The notes under the pieces are model-generated. The model searched no databases, was not told the origin of the DNA, and saw nothing but the letters and a program-made list of their open reading frames with translations. A stretch of 64,000 nt of DNA from NCBI GenBank assembly GCA_017979445.1, contig CM030716.1, positions 10,601,974 through 10,665,973 on the forward strand, given 5' to 3'. Position numbers and translations under genes: made by a program. Of this stretch, positions 57,836 to 64,000 are shown piece by piece (position 1 is the first letter of the stretch; every line of letters begins with the position of its first letter). The DNA is from Akebia trifoliata. Lineage: Eukaryota; Streptophyta; Magnoliopsida; Ranunculales; Lardizabalaceae.

Positions 57836-58117
57836 TATAAGAAAGTAAATCTTTCTGGAGCTCCCAATGGAAATTTCAGCACACATTGTATTGATACTTA
57901 GGATTGATTTTATACAGACCTTACAAATCTATTTAAGGAATTATACAGCTAAGAAAATAACTTATACATCAGTTACAGATTTTATTTGCTAAAATACAAC
58001 AATTGCATCAGTTACAAGGCATGATTCTCGGCTTGATTTTTGCTGCAGATTGATTCTGGATTTCTTGTTGAGTTTGAATTTGAATTTTATTCTTGCCTTG
58101 TGTCACCTTCCTTAATA
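57836..58117 (-). repeat. 5' LTR of Copia element
   Basis: 282 bp. It supplies a stop codon nine residues after the interrupted kinase frame, and possibly a polyadenylation region for the host gene. Confidence 0.95.
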
Positions 58118-59775
58118 GTTTGGCCTTCAAGGATGCTCACCACAGAAGACATAGTGGGCCTTAGAGTAGGAGATGGGTTGGTGCATAAGAGAGCCAAATT
58201 TAGTATCTGCAATGCCTCTTCTTTCGAGTAGTTTAAGCCGAGTCTCGGGTCAACAAGTTCTAGGAGATTTCCCTGCTCTTGAACTACATAGGCCTTCAGT
58301 TCCATGTAGAGAAGAAACATAAATGTTAATGTCTCAAGGTCATTTTTGCATCTAGAAAGCTAAAAATATGCATCTATAAAGATAAACTAGAGAAGAAAAT
58401 TTTAAAAAGGGCAACAAAACCTAATGATTAGCATTTCCGCTATAGAAATTTCAATTCTGATCATAGTTCAAACAGCTAGATTTGTTACCTAAAAGACTAA
58501 GATTTAGTATAAAAGATATCATACTCCATAGCAAATAAACTGAAATGGTACTTAGATTACCCAATCAAGAAGATAAATAAACTCCTCTTTCGGCCTATAA
58601 TTTGTGTTGCTCTCCCCACTGACAATCTCTAATGCTACGATTCCAAAGCTATAAACATCTGCTTTGTTTGTCAAATAACCCCTCATCGCATATTCAGGAG
58701 CCATATATCCACTACAAAATCCAATTTTCATGGTTAAAAGTTATAGCATCAGAATAGTACATTGGCTGCCTTTATGTCTCGGTGAACAATTTTCAGCATT
58801 GAAATGGGCGTTCTCATCATCATCAAGTTTGGAGAAGAAAGTAAAATGACTCACATGGTTCCAGCTATTCTTGTGCTGATATGGGTGTTCTCATCATCGT
58901 CAAGTTTAGCCAAACCAAAGTCAGATATCTTAGCATTGAAATCCTTATCAAGAAGCACATTGGTTGCCTTTATGTCTCGGTGAACAATTTTCAACGTTGA
59001 CTCTTCATGAAGATAAGCTAAACCCTTTGCTATCCCCAAACATATTTGATGCCTTGTTGACCAGTCCAAATTCAGTCGGTGTTCCTCACGACCTAAGAAA
59101 GACCAAGACGTAAAACTTTTTATTATATGGTTGGAAAAAATGGAGAGAAACAGTGCCAGTGAAAGAGGGTTCTTTTTACCAAATAGTGCACGCGCAAGGC
59201 TATTATTTTCCAAGTATTCATAAACTAGAAATAACTGGTTGCCATCAATCGAACATCCATAAAGCTTCACGAGATTCGGGTGTTGTAGAGCAGATATCAT
59301 GCCTATCTCATTTAAAAATTCCCGGTTCCCTTGTTTCGATTTGGAGGAAAGCTGCTTGACAGCTATCATGGTCCCATCCAATAGTATACCCTGACAACAC
59401 AAATAATGAATTTTGGAATCAAAATCTTATTAGACATAATAATAAGACACTTAAAAAATCTTTGGGACAATTTTCTTTCCATTTTATTCCTTATCTTTGG
59501 ATATATGAATGTAGAATGAATCCACAACCTCAAGGTTGCAACACATGAGTGCTGTCAGGTTGAACTATGCACTAGATCAATAAAAATGAGATACGCTTTG
59601 AAGACGATAATCGGCAAACTAATATTAAAAGAGAAAATATCCAAATCCATAATTACCTTGTAAACAGGCCCGAACCCACCTTCACCTATCTTATTTTCAG
59701 GGTCAAAGTTCCTGGTTGCAGCTTTAATCTTTCTTAAACTGAAGTAACCTGGTTGTAGCTCTAGGCCTCTGAGTT
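58118..59775 (-). CDS. Receptor kinase cytoplasmic kinase exons
   Basis: Five exons. 59657-59775: ATRNFDPENKIGEGGFGPVY, P-loop. 59180-59390: IAVKQLSSKSKQGNREFL, with the ATP-site Lys and helix-C Glu, then LVYEYLENNSLARALFG. 58855-59092: LGIAKGLAYLHEES, HRDIKATNVLL, DFGLAKLDDDENTHIS. 58561-58711: GYMAPEYAMRGYLTNKADVY, then SFGIVALEIVSG. 58118-58293: AYVVQEQGNLLELVDPRLG, LRPTMSSVVSILEGQT. No stop or frameshift is seen. After ILEGQT the frame runs nine residues into the Copia LTR and stops at 58087. Confidence 0.9.
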
Positions 59776-61993
59776 CTGCCAAGAGAGAAAATAAGTAATA
59801 ATACTGTTATAAGTTAAGGTCTATTGTCGAGGTGTTGTCTTTTCTTTTTTCTTCCTTTTTCAATTGGAAACTTGTACAATTACAAATTAAAAAGATAATT
59901 TCATTTTTTTTCTAACTTCTAAGATATGAGGAATTATTATGTGACATTTGAAGAAGCAAGAACAGCCTTGTGTCTGGTCTGTTGCAAGTTACAAGATTTA
60001 GCTGCTAAAGAATTATGAAGACAACTTGTATTATGCATTATTTCACTAAAAGTGTTAACCAACCAACTACTCCAAAGACTGATCTGTTGGAGAGATGAAG
60101 AACTACGAATATAAGAAGGTCATGGGACTTAATTGGGGTATGACACACCCGAGAGTGAAGGAAAATAGACACCCAACCCTCCCCCTCACACATAAGGGCG
60201 GAAAGAATCGAATCCGAGACCTATATGAACCTAGCACTCTGATACCATGTTAACCAACCAACTACTCCAAAAGAACAATCTGTTGGAGAGAGGGAGAACC
60301 ATGCATATAAGAGGGTCATGGGAGTTAACTGGGGTATGACACACCCGAGAGTGAAGGAAAATATAGACTCAACAAAAATCATATGCATTGTTCCATTTAT
60401 CTCACCCTTGTCTTTGATGCTTTTTCTTCTCATGTAACATTTCATCCAAATGAATCCCAAAGCCAATACAACGACCACACATGAAGCAGAAGAAATGCCG
60501 ACAATACCTCCAACAGATAGCCCAGTATGAGGATCAAAGTCTACAAGTTCAAAAAAAAAAAACTATTACTGCAAGGAATTATAAAGGATAGAAGCAAAAT
60601 GTCTAGATGAACATACTTGGTGTCACTGATATAGCTGATATGAGAGGTCCATGCACACCCTTATCTGGAATGTCAGTAGTCCCTTTCCCAGACCAAAATA
60701 GGTGGATCTCCAGAGTGCTATCTGTAACAAAAGCATTAAATTCCCTTGTGATGCTCTTTCCAACCCCTCCAGCTTCCTCTGCAATATTAAAATCCTTCAA
60801 AAGTCTTTCACCCTGCATGAAGTCCAAACAGCACCACAGTTAATTGGATTGAAAGAAATATCGTCATTAGTATTCCTTAGGTACATATATATATATATAT
60901 ATATATCTAAGAGTAAATTACCAAAATGGTCCATGAAAATTGAAAAGTTATTTTACTGTTTTAGTAAATAAGTTATTTTTCCAAAACAGTAAAATTTGAA
61001 ATGAACTATATTTTGATACCAAAGATGCCCTTTTAGCATATTTGTATCAAACAGTACACTCATCCCCTATTTAAGTAAACAGATAGAAATGTGACTGTTA
61101 ATAAAGTGATATTTCCTTTGAAGATAAGGTCTATTTCAGCACCCGATGGCCTTGTAAGCAATTTTCAATGTCGATCGAGATTTGAAATCCCAGAAATCAT
61201 AATCTCCATTAGAGTTAAGGTATAAATAGGCTGTCGAGTGTTGAAATAAACAAAATCTTGAAAGGAAATATCACTATGCTCAAACAGTTATATTTCTACG
61301 TGTTTACTTAAACAGCGGATGTGTATATTATTTTATAAAAAGAGGCTAAAAGGGTAGTTTTGGTATCAAAACATTGTTCATTTCAAAATTTTCTGTTTTG
61401 ATAAAATAACTTATTTCCGAAAACAGTAAAGTACAGTTTTTGGAATAAGATGAATGGTGCACATTTTGATAATTTTTCAATTTTCAGTGCACGTTTTGGT
61501 AAATTACCCCCAAAAATACCCTTTTAGCTCTGTTTTATAAAACATTTTACATATACCCTGTTTAAGTAAACACATAGATATAGGATTATGAAATTAGTAC
61601 TATTGATCACAATTTTCCAATCACTCACCTGGATTGATACATCGAAAAAGCGCTTCCCTAGGCTACTGAAAGTCTGGTCACCTGTAAACATTATTTCAGC
61701 AAAGTGAAGCCGCACTTTATAACTTCCCTTTCGTAAGCAGAGGCCATAGTACTTGAGTGAGACAGGGGAGATGCGGGCGGACATGTACAACTCTGGATTG
61801 GTCATGTTAAGAGCAGATATATTGTTTGCTATGAAATTTGCGTTTTCACGACCAAGGGGTGAGCCTGTACTACTATACGCCCATCTTTCAGTGGAGAAGA
61901 ACGATGATGGACCCATAGTTGATAAGTCTTCTTCATATTCCTTTCCTTCAAAGGTCAACTTCTTGCTTCCGCAATTAATGAACAAGGAATGGT
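58118..61993 (-). CDS. Malectin-domain LRR receptor kinase (LRR-VIII-2 type), partial
   Basis: Plasma-membrane receptor kinase resembling the At1g53430/At1g07650 group. Minus-strand exons: 61629-61993 and 60617-60812 (malectin), 60406-60540 (transmembrane), 59657-59775, 59180-59390, 58855-59092, 58561-58711 and 58118-58293 (kinase). All have GT/AG borders and join in frame. The kinase has GEGGFG, the IAVKQL lysine, HRDIKATN, DFGLAKL, GYMAPEYA and LRPTMSSVV, so it looks catalytically complete (RD type). The last exon is cut after ILEGQT by the Copia element; its remaining 71 codons lie at 42424-42636. Upstream LRR exons are not visible to 64000. The normal ligand or partner cannot be told from sequence. 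Confidence 0.9.
58712..58854 (-). other. Receptor kinase intron with partial exon duplication
   Basis: About 58760-58832 repeats pieces of the neighbouring kinase exon: TGCCTTTATGTCTCGGTGAA and GTTCTCATCATCATCAAGTT, the same strings as at about 58970-58990 and 58880-58905, fused with intervening sequence lost. It lies wholly in the intron. Confidence 0.75.
60053..60371 (-). mobile_element. TRIM-like miniature LTR element in receptor kinase intron
   Basis: Direct repeats of about 120 bp at 60053-60171 and 60248-60371, starting TGTTAACCAACCAACTACTC and ending near GAAGGAAAATA. The plus-strand TCTGATACCA next to the right repeat is the complement of the Met-tRNA PBS TGGTATCAGA. A G-rich tract (minus-strand GAGGGGGAGGGTTGGGTG) precedes the left repeat as a PPT would. 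The internal part is only about 75 bp. No clear TSD is seen, so the exact ends are uncertain. Confidence 0.75.
60406..60540 (-). CDS. Receptor kinase transmembrane exon
   Basis: Encodes FDPHTGLSVGGIVGIS, then a hydrophobic span ASCVVVVLALGFIWMKCY followed by basic stop-transfer residues MRRKSIKDK. Spliced in frame to ELRGLELQPGYFSL of the first kinase exon. Confidence 0.88.
60617..61993 (-). CDS. Receptor kinase malectin-domain exons
   Basis: Exon 61629-61993 follows a CTGCAG acceptor and begins DHSLFINCGSKKLTFEG, the typical start of the malectin domain in this family. It continues with GRENANFIANNIS, ELYMSARISP and KVRLHFAEIMF, ending VSIQ/gtgag. Exon 60617-60812 gives GERLLKDFNIAEEAGG, TLEIHLFWSGKGTT and GPLISAISVTP. 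The domain is extracellular and predicted to bind carbohydrate or a peptide co-factor. The first exon is preceded by an acceptor, so earlier exons are needed; no signal peptide or LRR is seen. Confidence 0.88.
60883..60906. repeat. (TA)n microsatellite
   Basis: Short AT dinucleotide tract in a receptor kinase intron. Confidence 0.9.
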
Positions 61994-64000
61994 CTGCAGA
62001 TTCAATGGAAATCATTTGCAGTCATACATAGAAATGTTTTTTTCAAGGCCTGAAGGAAAAATATTTAAATATCTTAGTTGAAGATATGCTGAAAAATTAA
62101 CTGTTATTGGGCTCATTTATTTCTTAATATAATTTCATGTAGGATTTTCATTAATTCTTATCTGTTACTAATATGAATTTCAGGCAATGTACCACAGCTG
62201 CAGATACCCAAATCCTACAATATGCCCGACATACCTTATGTCTGTATCCACTTACCCCACCTATTAAAAATAAAAACTTGAGGACTACATGCTACCAATA
62301 TCGGATACTACATATGCTTCTACCACATTAATTTGTTGTTTCTTGTTGTACTTATTGTCATTTTCTTAAATCCTAAACATTTTTTGGTTTGTTTTGTCAA
62401 TAAATATATTCAAATATCTTATTTTCACATATCTAACTGTAAAAGTTTTGCAATATTACATGTTTTTTTTACAATAATGTAAATATAAAAAAACAATGAT
62501 AAAATATAAAAGGAGCTAAAGTTAAAGCGTAGTATTATCATATTGCATGGGATACCTATACCCGTGCCATCCTAGATTTCAGAAGAGAAGAATTGTATAC
62601 CCATTTTTTGCATCAATGTCCATGTCCTAGATTTTGAAAAGGAAAATATTTGAGGACTCGAATACCTTTTAATTTTGCAAAGCAATAAAAGTCGTGATGG
62701 AAAAAAGAAAAAATAACATTAGACATGAATCAATTATAGAACACAAGAAACATTAATTAAGTAATAATAAAAGATTTTCTATCAGTATTCGTATTGAAGA
62801 CAATAAATCCAAACCGTCAATGCTTTAGCAATAATCAATTATAAACACGTGAGATAAACATATCGATACCTCCCATTCAAAAAAGAATCTTTAGAAGAAT
62901 CCCCTGCACCGGAACCAACTTCATGTCTAAATCTATGTCTACTTGCATGGACACATGATTCGTTTGGGGATTTCAATGTGTCCATTTAATATTTTGATGT
63001 GAACTGCGCAACAGGGGACCAAGAAAAAGGAACCAGATCCATCCACAACTATCATACTCCATTCACGAGCAACATTGATTACAATTTTTCATGATCAGAA
63101 GATCAATTACAAGAAATAAATCAAATAAAACATAGAAAATTATAGATTAGGGAATGTCAGACCCAATGGTAAGGAGACCCGCACATGAGTTACATATAGA
63201 GGATCACTACGACCTCTTCAAGGAACCTTTGTTCACCCGGATTTTGGAAGGAGCCTCTCCATTCCAAAAATAATCTTTCCCACAAAGAAAGAGTTTTAAC
63301 TAAAAAATATCAAATTCTCTCTACCAAAAATAGACCAAGTGTTGTGTAAGATTTCTTGTATTTTTGTTTGGGATTGGGATTCAAGAGGAAAATTCAAATT
63401 GGACCTTTTTCTGAAGCAAAATGGGCTTGCCTAGGGTTTTTTCTTTGGGAATAGGGTGAAACATATTCTCTATTCTGGTTTTGCTAGAAATCTCTTGGGC
63501 CGTACCTTTGAAGAATATCGTGTGATTAGATTTTTTTTTTTATTTTATGTTTTGATTCTTCGAAACTAGAGAGTCCTTTATATATACTTTTTATTCAACC
63601 TCCAACCATCTATATTTAATCTATATCGCTACTAATAAACTAAAATAATTTAAAATTCACCAAAACATTCCCACAAAATACAGGGGTCGAGAACACGCCA
63701 AATCTTGGGCCGCCCCCCTCCATTTATAACTATTTTTTTAGTCTTGGTTCAAGAATCTTGCCTTCTCTTTGTTCACCTAGATGATGGAGGGAATCTCTTC
63801 ATTCCAAAAATTATAAGCTTAACTCAAATTCTCTCTACTCAAAATGAACCTAGGGAGCCCTTTATATAGACTTTCCATTCGACCCCCAACCACCTATATT
63901 TAATCTATAACTTAACTACAAAGAAACTAAAATAATATTAAAAAATAATTTACCTAAACCATTCCCACAAAAATACATTTCAAGGTGTTGGAAAAACCCC
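61994..64000. other. Region upstream of malectin exons, no LRR exon visible
   Basis: Should be an intron or upstream sequence of the receptor kinase, but I see no LRR (LxxLxLxxN) coding on the minus strand. About 63225-63665 and 63765-64000 are diverged direct copies (CTTTGTTCACC, CATTCCAAAAAT, TCCTTTATATA, CACCTATATTTAATCTATA), so part of it is a dispersed or tandem repeat. The rest is AT-rich and unrecognised. Confidence 0.5.

Larger units (their letters stand above)
42637..58117 (-). mobile_element. Ty1/Copia element (Ale-like) inserted in receptor kinase
   Basis: LTRs lie at 42637-42918 and 57836-58117, 282 bp each, with two differences by eye. The perfect TSD GTTTG is at 42632-42636 and 58118-58122. 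In element orientation the LTRs read TATTAAGG...CTTATA, so the termini are TA...TA rather than TG...CA. The PBS for initiator Met tRNA abuts the 5' LTR. The order gag, protease, integrase, RT, RNase H shows a Copia element, and the short LTRs and pol phrasing suggest the Ale lineage. Removing nested element B gives about 4.8 kb, the normal size. Several stops and one frameshift disable it. Confidence 0.95.

Noticed and set aside
62040..64000. LRR exons of the receptor kinase
   Set aside because: I looked on the minus strand for LxxLxLxxN repeats and a signal peptide and could not find them, so none is annotated.

Overview
This is a nuclear genomic window from a flowering plant, most likely a eudicot. 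The evidence is AT-rich sequence, intron-bearing plant gene families and several complete plant LTR retrotransposons nested inside one another. No tRNA, rRNA, organelle or bacterial feature is visible. Only two host genes can be recognised, and both are broken by retrotransposons.

Layout. 1-3449 is a cluster of MITEs, including four copies of an unusual double-hairpin element that sits in TA microsatellites. 3450-12479 (+) is a three-exon 2-oxoglutarate/Fe(II) dioxygenase gene of the ACC-oxidase-homologue type. Its exon 1 carries a frameshift, a stop codon and a 5.8 kb chromovirus (Ty3/Gypsy, 3985-9815, minus orientation, TSD CCCTG). 12480-14468 is intergenic with more MITEs. 14469-40005 is a 25.5 kb Tat/Ogre-type Gypsy element (minus orientation, TSD AGCCT, 1.6 kb LTRs). 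It keeps RT, RNase H, archaeal-type RNase H and integrase, but I find no gag or protease; that space holds large tandem-repeat arrays. A 10.9 kb non-autonomous element (element A, 22962-33849, TSD CACGG) sits inside one of those arrays.

40006-42423 is intergenic. 42424-61993 (minus) is a malectin-domain LRR receptor kinase gene whose last exon is split by a Ty1/Copia element (42637-58117, TSD GTTTG, LTR ends TA...TA). The gag gene of that Copia element is in turn split by a second non-autonomous element of the element-A family, in opposite orientation (element B, 46418-57065). A small TRIM-like element lies in an intron of the kinase gene. The LRR-coding exons are not visible and may lie beyond 64000.

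How it fits together. Elements A and B have the same primer site (tRNA-Arg type), polypurine tract, internal block order and a decayed integrase, but no gag, protease or RT. The larger Tat element shares their PBS type, near-identical PPT and one conserved leader block. This suggests a group of large array-rich Tat derivatives mobilised in trans. By-eye LTR similarity is about 96% for the chromovirus and about 98-99% for the others, so most insertions look recent. Many inactivating stops are Trp-to-stop changes explained by one G-to-A transition, as expected for decay of methylated DNA.
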